Shown: one piece after another, positions 47,883-56,721 of the stretch | Layout of the letters: each line of letters opens with the position of its first letter | Position numbering within the stretch: position 1 is the first letter of the stretch | NCBI GenBank assembly: GCA_902567635.1 | Contig: CACFNV010000001.1 | Span: 31,127 to 95,126, forward strand | Reading direction: 5' to 3' | DNA length: 64,000 nucleotides | Source: an uncultured Alphaproteobacteria bacterium | GTDB taxonomy: Bacteria > Pseudomonadota > Alphaproteobacteria > Rhodobacterales > Rhodobacteraceae | Program-made: the position numbers and the translations under genes | The notes under the pieces: model-generated | The model's input: the letters and a program-made list of their open reading frames with translations, nothing else | Told to the model about the DNA's origin: nothing | The model's database searches: none

Positions 47883-48656
47883 ATGGCTTCTCCCGAATTA
47901 ATAAAAGAAAATGGTGTAGGGGTTTTATATTTAAATTCTCCTAGTAAAAGAAATTCGTTAACTGTTCAAGATATGCTTTTAATAAGGCTTTTGCTTGAAG
48001 ATCAGGATCATTCAGATATTGCTGCTCTTATTATCACTGGAAAAGGAAAGGTTTTTTGTGCAGGAGCAGACTTTTCAGAAATTGTCTCTATAACGCGTAA
48101 GAAATCTAAAGGAAATAAATCTTTGTCAAATGATATGTCAGACCTCTGTGACACAATACAAAATTTTCCTCTTCCTACTATCTGCGCTTTCAATGGAAAT
48201 GCATATGGTGGAGGGGTAGAATTAGCTTGTGCTTGTGATTTTAGAATTTCTAAGCTGGATTTAGAAATCATGGTACCACCAGCAAAGCTAGGTATTCATT
48301 ACCATTTAAATGGAATAAAAAGATTTCTCTCTATTTTCGATTTGCAAACAACCAGAGAACTCCTTCTTTTAGCAAGAAAGAAGTATGGAGAAGAGCTAAG
48401 TAAAATGGGTTTCCTGGATCAGATAGTTGAAGAGGGAGGTAATGTCTTGGAAACAGCTAAAGTTTTTGCAAAACAATTTTTTGATTTGTCTCCAACGGCG
48501 GTTTCTGGGATGAAAATGACAATTAATGAAATAGAGATGGCATCAGAAAAAAAGAGCGTTATTGCTGGACGTATTCAAAAGTGCTTGGCGTCTGAAGACT
48601 TTCAAGAAGGTCTAAAATCTATAGCAGAAAAGAGAATTCCCAAGTTTAAGGTATAA
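47883..48656 (+). CDS. enoyl-CoA hydratase/isomerase family protein
   Basis: A 257-residue crotonase-fold protein. GKGKVFCAGADFSEI and NAYGGGVELACACDFRIS form the oxyanion hole; Glu 113 corresponds to one catalytic Glu of hydratases. The second catalytic Glu is missing: the position is in VPPAKLGIHY instead of PEIKLG-type sequence, so reaction type (hydratase, isomerase or other) is uncertain. GGAGG lies about 12 bases before the ATG. It is next to, but opposite, the valine operon. Confidence 0.85.
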   Translation: MASPELIKENGVGVLYLNSPSKRNSLTVQDMLLIRLLLEDQDHSDIAALIITGKGKVFCAGADFSEIVSITRKKSKGNKSLSNDMSDLCDTIQNFPLPTICAFNGNAYGGGVELACACDFRISKLDLEIMVPPAKLGIHYHLNGIKRFLSIFDLQTTRELLLLARKKYGEELSKMGFLDQIVEEGGNVLETAKVFAKQFFDLSPTAVSGMKMTINEIEMASEKKSVIAGRIQKCLASEDFQEGLKSIAEKRIPKFKV

Positions 48657-48662
48657 ATTACT

Positions 48663-49640
48663 TTAAGCAGTAAGCATTCCTTCTAACCTTTTCTTAATCA
48701 AAGCCTCGGTCTCTGCCATTATTCCGTCAATAAGTTCCTTGCATGAGGGTATATCGTTAATTAAACCTGCCACCATTCCACATGACCATGCTCCAGCATT
48801 CATTTCACCATCAAGCATTACTTTCGGGTAAACTCCTGCTACCTCGTCCATAATATCCTCTATTTTTATTTTTGATCCTAGTTCTTTTTCTTTTTCTAAA
48901 AGCCTTTCAACAGCTGAATTATTTAGAACTCTCTCTGTATTTCGTATAGGTCTCATAACCAGTCTAGTATCTAACTCACTAGCATTTATAATTGCCTCTT
49001 TCACATTTTCATGGCAAGGAGCCTCTTTGGTTGCCATAAACCGAGTTCCCATATTCATTCCATCTGCTCCCATGGCAAGAGAAGCTACTAGGCTTCTTGC
49101 GTCAGCCATTCCCCCTGATGCAACAAAAGGAATTTTCAGTTCTTCTGCGGCTCTGGGTAGTAATATCATGTTAGGCATATCATCTTCACCGGGATGTCCT
49201 CCACACTCAAATCCATCTACTGAAACGGCATCACACCCAATTGCCTCGGCCTTAAGTGAATGCCTTACCGATGTACACTTATGGATTACCTTTATATCTG
49301 CTTTTTTCAGTTGTTCCATATAGGGTTGAGGATTTCGTCCAGCAGTTTCAACAATTTTTATACCACCGTCAATAACTGCATCGATGTAACCTGGGTAGTC
49401 AGGCGCAGTAAAGGCAGGAAGAAAAGTCAGATTTACTCCGAAGGGTTTATCTGTCATCTCGTGACATCTAGCTATCTCAGTTGCAAGATCTTTAGGAGTT
49501 TTTTGTGTCAAACCCGTAATTATGCCTAATCCGCCAGCATTTGAAACTGCAGACGCTAATTCTGCAAATCCTACAAAATGCATTCCACCTTGAATAATGG
49601 GATGTTCAATTCCAAATAACTCGGTTATTCTTGTTTTCAT
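48663..49640 (-). CDS. nitronate monooxygenase / NMO-family flavoprotein
   Basis: A 325-residue FMN TIM-barrel protein. ITELFGIEHPIIQGGMHFVG is the FMN-binding start, DGFECGGHPGEDD carries the conserved region with the catalytic His, and PFVASGGMADARSLVASLAMGADGMNMGTRFMATKEA is the phosphate-binding glycine pattern. It may oxidise alkyl nitronates or act as another enoyl-type reductase; the family is broad. It lies 52 bases after mmsB and may be the last gene of the valine operon. Confidence 0.85.
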   Translation of the reverse strand: MKTRITELFGIEHPIIQGGMHFVGFAELASAVSNAGGLGIITGLTQKTPKDLATEIARCHEMTDKPFGVNLTFLPAFTAPDYPGYIDAVIDGGIKIVETAGRNPQPYMEQLKKADIKVIHKCTSVRHSLKAEAIGCDAVSVDGFECGGHPGEDDMPNMILLPRAAEELKIPFVASGGMADARSLVASLAMGADGMNMGTRFMATKEAPCHENVKEAIINASELDTRLVMRPIRNTERVLNNSAVERLLEKEKELGSKIKIEDIMDEVAGVYPKVMLDGEMNAGAWSCGMVAGLINDIPSCKELIDGIMAETEALIKKRLEGMLTA

Positions 49641-49692
49641 TTTTATCTCTCTTTTTTTATTTTATGTTAATATTTTTAGTTCAAAATTAAAA

Positions 49693-50553
49693 CTATAATC
49701 TTTTGGCCAAATAAGGAAGTATGGCAGAAAAGTCTCTACCTTTACCGCCATTTTCCAGAAAATTTTCATAAATTTCAGTAGCGTGCTTTCCTAAAGCCGT
49801 AGGAGCATCAACAGACGCTGCTGCAGCCTTTGCTAGTTTTAGGTCTTTAAGCATCAAGTCTGCTGCAAATCCAGGTTGGTAATCTCTGTCTGCAGGGCTT
49901 TCCGGTCCAATTCCTGGAGCAGGGCAGTAAGTATTCACAGACCAACATGATCCCGATGATGTGGAAACAACATCATATAACCTTTCCCAACTAAGATTTA
50001 GTTTTTCAGCAAGGTTGAAGGACTCACATACGCCGATCATAGATATACCTAGAATCATATTATTACATATTTTTGCAGATTGCCCTGTACCTGACTTTCC
50101 GCATAAAACAGATTTTTGTCCCATGATTCCAAAAAAATGCTCTACCTTATTATAGGCTTCTGCGTCTCCACCAACCATAAAAGTTAGGGTACCTTTTTCT
50201 GCCCCAACTACCCCGCCAGATACTGGAGCATCCATTGCAAAAAGGCCTCTAGATGCTGATTCATTAGCAACATGCAAAGCACTATCAACATCTACCGTTG
50301 AACAATCGACTAATATTGTACCTTTATTACAAATAGGCACGAGTTCACTGTATACTTTTTTTAAAATTTCGCCATCAGGTAACATTGTGAAAATAATACT
50401 GCATTCTGAGGCTATTTCTTTAATACTGTTCTGCGGAATATCGTCAACGTTTGAGGGGTAAACATCAAAACCAACTATATTTTCTTGGGCTTTTATAAGG
50501 TTTCTTGCCATAGGTGCACCCATATTTCCCAATCCGATAAATCCTATTTTCAT
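49693..50553 (-). CDS. mmsB: 3-hydroxyisobutyrate dehydrogenase
   Basis: A 286-residue NAD-dependent beta-hydroxyacid dehydrogenase oxidising 3-hydroxyisobutyrate to methylmalonate semialdehyde. GFIGLGNMGAPMARNL is the Rossmann signature, DAPVSGGVVGAEKGTL the substrate motif, and GTGQSAKICNNM contains the catalytic Lys. Its start directly follows the hydrolase stop, and its product is the MmsA substrate. Confidence 0.94.
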   Translation of the reverse strand: MKIGFIGLGNMGAPMARNLIKAQENIVGFDVYPSNVDDIPQNSIKEIASECSIIFTMLPDGEILKKVYSELVPICNKGTILVDCSTVDVDSALHVANESASRGLFAMDAPVSGGVVGAEKGTLTFMVGGDAEAYNKVEHFFGIMGQKSVLCGKSGTGQSAKICNNMILGISMIGVCESFNLAEKLNLSWERLYDVVSTSSGSCWSVNTYCPAPGIGPESPADRDYQPGFAADLMLKDLKLAKAAAASVDAPTALGKHATEIYENFLENGGKGRDFSAILPYLAKRL

Positions 50554-51579
50554 CTATTCCTCCATTTTTTTGCGTGACATTGGTTTCAAAAACAAGTTTA
50601 GGTCCTCTTGGGTAACCTCTTTTATATTAGCATGCTTCCACTTTGGATTTCTATCTTTGTCAATCACTGCTGCTCTAATTCCTTCCTGAAAATCTCCAAA
50701 TTCTTGGGATCTAGCTGTATATTGATACTCTTTATCTAAGGCGTTTGAAATCTTTCTAGAGACAGTCTGGTCCTTTAGCATAGTAATCGTATAGGCTACT
50801 GCCAATGGCGAGTTACTTTTGAAATTTCTTAACTCTTTTTCAAATAAAGGATTTTGCAAGCAGCTCTCTATTGTATCGATACCCACATCCGTCATTGAGT
50901 CATAAATTATATTTTTGTTTTCTTTTATTTTTGAAGGAGGCGTTTTTGACACAAACTGGTCAATTGAAGCTACTTTACCTGTTTCGAATAATACTGATTT
51001 CGTTTCTACCCATTTTGCTTCTGGTATAAAAAAGTCAGCGAAATTACAAAAGATTGCATCACCCGCTTTCATTCTTTTTCCAGTTGCTCCTAAGAAAATA
51101 CCTAAATTACCTTCCAGTTTAGCTAACAAATATGAACCACCTACATCTGGTACCAGTCCAATGCTACACTCTGGCATCGCTATTTGACTTGTTTCTCCTA
51201 CTATTCTGTGACTTCCATGGCAAGAGATACCAACGCCCCCTCCCATGGTGAATCCCTGCATAAAAGCGAAAAAGGGTTTTTTGTATTTGAATATTTTCTC
51301 ATTTAATCTGTATTCATCTGCCCAGAATTTTTGACCGTATTGAAAGTTGCCTTTTGAGCCATTTTCATAAAGTATCTGTATATCTCCACCTGCACAGAAG
51401 GCCCTATCGCCTAACGCATCTATCACAACTAAGCTTACATTCTTATCATTTTCCCATTCATCTAAGGCCACCTCAATCGACTGTATCATCTGATATGTTA
51501 GTGAATTTAAAACTTCTGGTCGATTAAGGGTAATGTGTCCAGCATAACCATTTTTTCTTATAAAAATGTCTTTGTCCAT
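50554..51579 (-). CDS. 3-hydroxyisobutyryl-CoA hydrolase
   Basis: A 341-residue crotonase-fold protein of the HIBCH type. GYAGHITLNRPEVLNSLTYQM, FCAGGDIQILYENG and GFTMGGGVGISCHGSHRIVGETSQIAMPECSIGLVPDVGGSYLL match hydrolases that free 3-hydroxyisobutyrate from CoA, and the long C-terminal part (SPLAVAYTITML) separates it from simple hydratases. It sits between the dehydrogenase genes of the same pathway, two bases after one and touching the other. Confidence 0.9.
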   Translation of the reverse strand: MDKDIFIRKNGYAGHITLNRPEVLNSLTYQMIQSIEVALDEWENDKNVSLVVIDALGDRAFCAGGDIQILYENGSKGNFQYGQKFWADEYRLNEKIFKYKKPFFAFMQGFTMGGGVGISCHGSHRIVGETSQIAMPECSIGLVPDVGGSYLLAKLEGNLGIFLGATGKRMKAGDAIFCNFADFFIPEAKWVETKSVLFETGKVASIDQFVSKTPPSKIKENKNIIYDSMTDVGIDTIESCLQNPLFEKELRNFKSNSPLAVAYTITMLKDQTVSRKISNALDKEYQYTARSQEFGDFQEGIRAAVIDKDRNPKWKHANIKEVTQEDLNLFLKPMSRKKMEE

Positions 51580-51581
51580 AA

Positions 51582-52721
51582 TCAGTCAGCTAAAATGGAT
51601 CTAGCTATTATTACCCGCATTATTTCATTAGTACCTTCAAGAATTTGATGAACTCGAAGGTCTCTTACAATTTTTTCTATGCCATATTCTTCGAGGTATC
51701 CATAACCACCAAGGATTTGAAGAGCATTGTTTGAAACATCAAAGGCTATGTCCGTAACAAGTCTTTTTGCCATAGCAACTGATACAGTAGCGTCTGGGTT
51801 TTTATTATCCAACTTCCAAGCAGCACTTCTCAAAAATAATCTTGCTGCCTCTAGTTGCGTTTCCATATCAGCTAATTTAAATTCTATAGTTTGAAATTTA
51901 CCAATTGGTTTGCCAAAAGCTTTTCTCTCTTTTGAATAATTCTTAGCAATTTCAAGCGATTTTTGGGCACCACCAAGCGAGGCAGCGGCGATATTAAGGC
52001 GACCCCCGTCAAGACCTTCCATGGCATAATTAAAACCCGCACCCTCTTCCCCAACAAGATTGTCAGCAGGGATGGTGCATTCATCAAATTGCACGACTGC
52101 AGTGGGTTGAGCTTTCCACCCCATTTTTTGCTCTTTTTTCCCGAAACTAAGTCCCTGATTCCCATCCCTGACAAGTACCATCGATATGCCCTTTGGGCTA
52201 TCATCTCCAGTACGAGCCAAAACCACATAAAGATCTGAAAAGCCTCCCCCTGAAATGAAAGATTTAGATCCGGATAAGCTATATCCCTCATTAGTGATTT
52301 TCGCTTTCGTTTTTAGAGCTGCAGCGTCTGAGCCGGAACCTGGTTCTGTCAGGCAGTATGAACAAACTTCTTCCAAGGATATGAGTTTACGAAGAAAATT
52401 ATCCTTAATTTTTTGACTTCCTCTTTTGGAAATCACCCAAGCGGACATATTGTGTATAGAGATAAATGAAGAGACTGAGGGGCAAGACATTGCCAAAGCT
52501 TCAAAAACAAGAGTGCCGTCTAATCTTGTCATCCCAGCTCCGCCATCCTTCTCTGGTACGATCATACCCCCAAGACCTAATTCACCAGCCTTTTTCAAAG
52601 TGTCACGGGGGATTTCTTCTTTTTTTTCCCATTCATAAACATGGGGAGCAATAAATTCGTTACCAAACTCTTTAGCAGTATTGAATAGAATGTTTTGTTC
52701 TTCAGAGAGAGCAAATTCCAC
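51582..52721 (-). CDS. acyl-CoA dehydrogenase, probably isobutyryl-CoA dehydrogenase
   Basis: A 379-residue FAD enzyme. CSYCLTEPGSGSDAAALKT and GFNYAMEGLDGGRLNIAAASLGGAQ are family signatures, QILGGYGYLEEYGIEKIVRDLRV binds FAD, and the catalytic Glu is in QILEGTNEIMR near the C-terminus. Context gives the substrate: in the mmsA-mmsB operon it should oxidise isobutyryl-CoA to methacrylyl-CoA. It follows mmsA by three bases. Confidence 0.92.
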   Translation of the reverse strand: MEFALSEEQNILFNTAKEFGNEFIAPHVYEWEKKEEIPRDTLKKAGELGLGGMIVPEKDGGAGMTRLDGTLVFEALAMSCPSVSSFISIHNMSAWVISKRGSQKIKDNFLRKLISLEEVCSYCLTEPGSGSDAAALKTKAKITNEGYSLSGSKSFISGGGFSDLYVVLARTGDDSPKGISMVLVRDGNQGLSFGKKEQKMGWKAQPTAVVQFDECTIPADNLVGEEGAGFNYAMEGLDGGRLNIAAASLGGAQKSLEIAKNYSKERKAFGKPIGKFQTIEFKLADMETQLEAARLFLRSAAWKLDNKNPDATVSVAMAKRLVTDIAFDVSNNALQILGGYGYLEEYGIEKIVRDLRVHQILEGTNEIMRVIIARSILAD

Positions 52722-52724
52722 ACT

Positions 52725-54224
52725 TCACTCCATGGTTGGGATAGAAAAGCTTGCCCCTTCTTTAATTCCAGTTGGCCAGCGTGAAGTTATAGTTTTCGTT
52801 TTAGTGTAAAAACGAAAGGCGTCGGGACCATGTTGATTTAGATCACCAAAAGCTGATTTTTTCCATCCTCCAAACGTGTGATAAGCTAAAGGAACAGGAA
52901 TAGGGACATTTACTCCTACCATGCCCACGTTAACTCTGTTTGAAAAATCTCTCGCTGTGTCCCCATCTCTTGTAAAAATAGCAGTCCCATTACCGTATTG
53001 ATTTGTTTTTATCAGATTTAAGCCTTCTTCATAATTTTTTGCTCTTACGGTTGAAAGTACTGGACCAAAAATTTCTTGTTGATAGATTTCCATTTCACTC
53101 GTCACATTATCAAACAGACAAGCACCAACAAAAAAGCCATTCTCATATCCCTGCATTTTGAAATTTCTACCATCAACCTTTAAAGATGCGCCTTCTTCCA
53201 CGCCTTTATCAACTAAGCCTAATATCTTTTGTTGAGCCTCTTTAGTTACTACTGGTCCAAAATCAACATCATTTCCTGCTGTATAAGGCCCAATTTTTAG
53301 AGCTTCAATTTTTGGAATTAACTTCTCAATTAAACTATCAGCAGTCTTTTCGCCAACTGGAACTGCAACTGATATAGCCATGCAGCGTTCTCCGGCTGCG
53401 CCAAAACCCGCTCCTACAAGTGCATCCGCTGCTTGATCCATGTCTGCGTCAGGCATTATAAGCATATGATTTTTGGCTCCTGCAAAGCACTGGACTCTTT
53501 TTCCTGAGGCACAACCTTTGGTGTAAATGTATTCAGCAATGGGTGTGCTTCCCACAAAACCGACCGCTTCAATTGTATCATTGTCAAGAATAGCGTCCAC
53601 GACACCTTTATCACCATTCACTACCTGAAGTATGCCTTTAGGTAAACCAGCTTCAATCATAAGTTCTGCTAGAAGCATCGGTACTGAAGGATCTCTTTCG
53701 GAGGGTTTTAAAATAAATGCATTGCCTGCGGCTATCGCTGGACAAAATTTCCACATAGGAATCATCGCAGGAAAATTAAAAGGTGTAATTCCAGCTACTA
53801 CACCAAGAGGCTGTCTCATAGAATACATATCTATTCCTGGTCCAGCACTATCTGTAAATTCACCTTTAAGTAAATGAGGTGCTCCTATACAAAACTCCGC
53901 AACTTCTAACCCCCGGATAATATCTCCTTCCGCATCAGGCAATGTTTTCCCATGCTCTGAAGATAATACCTCCGCTAGCTTTTTCATATCTCTGTGAAGA
54001 AGTTCTACGAACTTCATTATTACTCTAGCTCGTTTCTGTGGATTAACCTCTGCCCACTTTTCCTGAGCCTGCTTGGCCAAATCTACCGCAGAGTCTAGTT
54101 CAGACTTTTCAGCATAAGCCACTTCAGCTTGTACTTCTCCTGTAGCTGGATTAAAAATCTTCCCACGACGGTCAGACTTGCCGGAAATTTCTTTTCCATT
54201 TATGAAATGGCCGATAGACTTCAT
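52725..54224 (-). CDS. mmsA: methylmalonate-semialdehyde dehydrogenase (CoA-acylating)
   Basis: A 499-residue aldehyde dehydrogenase making propionyl-CoA from methylmalonate semialdehyde. GITPFNFPAMIPMWKFCPAIAAGN, VGFVGSTPIAEYIY and GAAGERCMAISVAVPVG (catalytic Cys) are diagnostic for MmsA. It is first in the valine catabolic operon. Upstream lie two direct repeats (54256-54270 and 54288-54303) that may be operator sites. Confidence 0.95.
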   Translation of the reverse strand: MKSIGHFINGKEISGKSDRRGKIFNPATGEVQAEVAYAEKSELDSAVDLAKQAQEKWAEVNPQKRARVIMKFVELLHRDMKKLAEVLSSEHGKTLPDAEGDIIRGLEVAEFCIGAPHLLKGEFTDSAGPGIDMYSMRQPLGVVAGITPFNFPAMIPMWKFCPAIAAGNAFILKPSERDPSVPMLLAELMIEAGLPKGILQVVNGDKGVVDAILDNDTIEAVGFVGSTPIAEYIYTKGCASGKRVQCFAGAKNHMLIMPDADMDQAADALVGAGFGAAGERCMAISVAVPVGEKTADSLIEKLIPKIEALKIGPYTAGNDVDFGPVVTKEAQQKILGLVDKGVEEGASLKVDGRNFKMQGYENGFFVGACLFDNVTSEMEIYQQEIFGPVLSTVRAKNYEEGLNLIKTNQYGNGTAIFTRDGDTARDFSNRVNVGMVGVNVPIPVPLAYHTFGGWKKSAFGDLNQHGPDAFRFYTKTKTITSRWPTGIKEGASFSIPTME

Positions 54225-54255
54225 TTTTATTCTCCTAAATAGATATTACAAATGA

Positions 54256-54303
54256 CTATATTTTACTAAGAAGTTCTCAAATGCAATTATATTTTTTACT
54301 AAG
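54256..54303. repeat. direct repeats upstream of the valine operon
   Basis: TATATTTTACTAAG-like sequence occurs at 54256-54270 and again, with two extra T, at 54288-54303. The copies are about three helical turns apart, upstream of mmsA. They may bind a regulator. Both are AT-rich, so chance is not excluded. Confidence 0.35.
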
Positions 54304-54340
54304 CAATCTGAAATAACTCTCCCAAAAAAAGAAAAGCCTG

Positions 54341-54377
54341 AAAAATGCCCCAATATAACATTATTCCTATCGGGGCA
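54341..54377 (-). terminator. rho-independent terminator behind the 27-residue lipoprotein gene
   Basis: On the minus strand TGCCCC (54372-54377) pairs with GGGGCA (54346-54351), followed by five T (54341-54345). It starts ten bases after the stop codon of the small gene. The loop is long (20 bases), which weakens the call. Confidence 0.5.
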
Positions 54378-54386
54378 CTATCCGTA

Positions 54387-54470
54387 TCAAATGAATGGAA
54401 CCCATGGAATGTCCATTGATGAACATGAGGCTAACAAAACAAGTGATGTTAAAAGTAAAAAGTTTCGCAT
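54387..54470 (-). CDS. 27-residue putative lipoprotein
   Basis: The minus strand encodes MRNFLLLTSLVLLASC followed by SSMDIPWVPFI and a stop. The first 15 residues are a complete lipoprotein signal peptide with lipobox LAS-C, so the mature product would be a lipid-anchored 12-residue peptide. A good ribosome-binding site (AGGAG, about nine bases before the ATG) and a terminator behind the stop frame the gene. Of the 279 bases between mmsA and gpx, it is the only coding element I see. No family is recognised; entericidin-like small lipoproteins are the nearest in style. Confidence 0.6.
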   Translation of the reverse strand: MRNFLLLTSLVLLASCSSMDIPWVPFI

Positions 54471-54503
54471 ATTTATTGTCTCCTGAACTTTTATTTATAT
54501 GCC

Positions 54504-55037
54504 TTAAGGCCGATTTATGACTTCGTCAACCATTTTCAACAGTTTTCTGGAATTGGGTTTAACCAACGAATTAAAGCTTTGTACAAACTGACCTTCCTTA
54601 TCGACTAATACTTTGTAAAAATTCCAATTTGGCTGGAAACCATGTTCATTTTTCAACCATTTGTAGAAAGGATGGGCTGATCTGCCTCTGACAGAAGTGA
54701 TCTCACTCATAGGCATTGTAAGACCAAAATTTACATCGCAAAACTCTTTCACTTTTTTTTCTGTCGCTAGTTCTTGATTAAAATCGTTAGAAGGTATTGC
54801 CAAGACCACCAGCCCTTTGCCTTCATATTTGTTGTGTAGACTTTGTAACCCCTCATATTGCCTAGTAAATCCGCACCGTGAAGCAGTGTTTGTTATTAAA
54901 ACAGCTTTACCCTTGAAATCTCCAAGGTTTATTTCTCCACCATCTATAGATTTGAAAGAAAAAATCTTTTCTGGTGAGGCAAAAGATAACAAAGGGGACA
55001 AAACCATAACTATTATAATAACAACTAACTTTTTCAT
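54504..55037 (-). CDS. glutathione peroxidase-like thiol peroxidase, exported
   Basis: A 177-residue protein with an N-terminal signal peptide (KKLVVIIIVMVLSPLLSFAS), so it acts in the periplasm. VLITNTASRCGFTRQYEGLQ holds the peroxidatic Cys; FNQELATEKKVKEFC and PNWNFYKVLVDKEGQ supply the Gln/Trp/Asn residues of the active site. It reduces peroxides, in bacteria often with thioredoxin. The signal peptide is unusual for the mostly cytoplasmic BtuE group. It is followed by the small lipoprotein gene. Confidence 0.88.
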   Translation of the reverse strand: MKKLVVIIIVMVLSPLLSFASPEKIFSFKSIDGGEINLGDFKGKAVLITNTASRCGFTRQYEGLQSLHNKYEGKGLVVLAIPSNDFNQELATEKKVKEFCDVNFGLTMPMSEITSVRGRSAHPFYKWLKNEHGFQPNWNFYKVLVDKEGQFVQSFNSLVKPNSRKLLKMVDEVINRP

Positions 55038-55089
55038 TTTTTTATCTCTTTTAAAAAGATAGTCGGTTTTTTTTTTTTTAAAGAAAAAA

Positions 55090-55197
55090 TTACTCGTTAT
55101 CTTTTCTATGAGCTTCTAGCGCGAATATTAGTGCACAGATAGCAACGCAAATAATAAAAACAAAGACAAACATAGCTCCTAAGCTTCCACCATCCAT
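55090..55197 (-). CDS. 35-residue single-helix membrane protein
   Basis: ATG 55197 is preceded by GGGAG, and the frame reads MDGGSLGAMFVFVFIICV, then AICALIFALEAHRKDNE and a stop. One membrane helix (about 7-27) and a charged C-terminus give a typical bacterial small membrane protein, N-out/C-in by charge. It lies between psiE (44 bases upstream) and gpx (52 bases downstream) on the same strand. No family is recognised. Confidence 0.6.
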   Translation of the reverse strand: MDGGSLGAMFVFVFIICVAICALIFALEAHRKDNE

Positions 55198-55241
55198 TTT
55201 CTTCTCCCTCTACAAATATTATCAAAGTTAATTCTATTTCA

Positions 55242-55640
55242 CTATTTTTTCAAATCAAAATTATCGACTTTATTTGTATTAGCTTCTAAAGACACACTCT
55301 TTTGGCTTACGATAAGACAAGCTATAGCAAGAAGTAAAACTGCACCTGCCTCATAAATTAGGTTCTCAGGATCAGAACCCTTACCCTGAAGTATTATCAT
55401 TCTGCTGAGAGCAGTTATAGCGATAAAAAGAGGCAAAAGAATAGGAATACGCCTGCTTTTATAAAATACAGCTACCATCCCTAAAACTTCTGTGTATATA
55501 AATAAGAGCAATAAATCAGCCAATTGAACTGATTGCTGCAAAATCAGATAATAGATTTCCTGACATGTTGCAAAAACTGTTGCTATCCCGATTAGGGCCA
55601 GGAGAACCTTTTCAGTTATTTTTATAATTTCTTCTATCAT
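55242..55640 (-). CDS. PsiE-family membrane protein
   Basis: A 132-residue protein with four membrane helices (about 10-30, 38-58, 65-82, 93-112). LLLLFIYTEVLGMVAVFYKSRRIPILLPLFIAITALSRMIIL is the PsiE (phosphate-starvation-inducible E) pattern. The function is unknown. Its ATG overlaps the hisE stop by four bases, so it is co-translated with the his genes here, which is more likely a feature of compaction than of function. Confidence 0.82.
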   Translation of the reverse strand: MIEEIIKITEKVLLALIGIATVFATCQEIYYLILQQSVQLADLLLLFIYTEVLGMVAVFYKSRRIPILLPLFIAITALSRMIILQGKGSDPENLIYEAGAVLLLAIACLIVSQKSVSLEANTNKVDNFDLKK

Positions 55641-55960
55641 TTCTTAGGTCCTCTATTTTCTTTTTCTTTTAATCCTGAAACGCCTTCTCTTTTGGAAAGT
55701 TCTTCTAGAACTTCTTTTATAGATATATTTTTTGATCTCATTAATACATTTAAATGATAAAGAGTATCCGCAGCTTCATGCACTATGGAGTTATTCTCTT
55801 TGCTGAGGCATGCAATAATTAATTCGACAGCTTCTTCCCCAAACTTTTCCGCACATTTTTCTACACCCGCATTTAAAAGAGTTGCTGAGTAAGAGTTATC
55901 TTTATTTTGTTCTTTACGCTCATTAATAACTTCATCCAGTTTGATTAAAATATCATTCAT
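55637..55960 (-). CDS. hisE: phosphoribosyl-ATP pyrophosphatase
   Basis: A 107-residue MazG-fold enzyme for the second step of histidine synthesis. [48 protein letters not shown] has the acidic metal-binding EEAVE and EAADT residues. It is separate from HisI. It overlaps hisF (four bases, ATGA) and psiE (four bases). Confidence 0.93.
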   Translation of the reverse strand: MNDILIKLDEVINERKEQNKDNSYSATLLNAGVEKCAEKFGEEAVELIIACLSKENNSIVHEAADTLYHLNVLMRSKNISIKEVLEELSKREGVSGLKEKENRGPKK

Positions 55961-56721
55961 AACATCCTCACAGGAATACTAGCGTCATGCAAAAATTTCT
56001 TCGCTTCTTGTATTGAAATTTCTTTGTAGTGAAAAATGGATGCAGCTAAAACAGCAGACGCATTACCTTGTTTAATTCCATCAAGAAGATGCTCAACCTT
56101 ACCCACACCACCCGACGCTATCACTGGAATGTTTACTCTGTTAGTTATTGATTTTGTTAGTTCCAAATCATAACCTTCCCTAGTGCCATCTCTATCCATG
56201 GAGGTAAGTAATATTTCACCTGCTCCTCTTTTTTCCATTTCTCTAGCAAACTCTATTACTTTTATCCCTGTTCCTCGTGAGCCACCATGTGTAAACACTT
56301 CCCATGTTTCCAAACTAGAGCTTAATTTTGCGTCAATCGCAACAACGATACATTGACTGCCAAATTTATTTGCAGCCAAAGAAATAACATCTGGGTTAGA
56401 TACAGCAGCACTATTAAAGCTAACTTTATCAGCACCAGATAGTAATAGTGTTTCAACATCGAAAACATTTCTTACACCTCCCCCAACTGTTAAGGGCATG
56501 AAGCATTTTTCTGCAGTTCTTTGTACTATTTCATATGTAGTTTTTCTATTTTCTTGACTGGCCGCTATATCAAGGAAACAAAGTTCGTCGGCTCCATTTT
56601 TATTATATTCTTCGGCAACGGCTACTGGATCTCCCGCATCTTTTAAGTCAATAAAATTAGTTCCTTTTACCACTCGACCATTTTTTACATCCAAACAGGG
56701 AATTATTCTTATCTTAAGCAT
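55957..56721 (-). CDS. hisF: imidazole glycerol phosphate synthase subunit HisF
   Basis: A 254-residue TIM barrel that, with HisH, makes imidazole glycerol phosphate and [22 protein letters not shown] has the catalytic Asp, VAIDAKLS the second-half residues, and [19 protein letters not shown] the second Asp. [17 protein letters not shown] binds phosphate. It overlaps hisA by eight bases. Confidence 0.95.
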   Translation of the reverse strand: MLKIRIIPCLDVKNGRVVKGTNFIDLKDAGDPVAVAEEYNKNGADELCFLDIAASQENRKTTYEIVQRTAEKCFMPLTVGGGVRNVFDVETLLLSGADKVSFNSAAVSNPDVISLAANKFGSQCIVVAIDAKLSSSLETWEVFTHGGSRGTGIKVIEFAREMEKRGAGEILLTSMDRDGTREGYDLELTKSITNRVNIPVIASGGVGKVEHLLDGIKQGNASAVLAASIFHYKEISIQEAKKFLHDASIPVRML

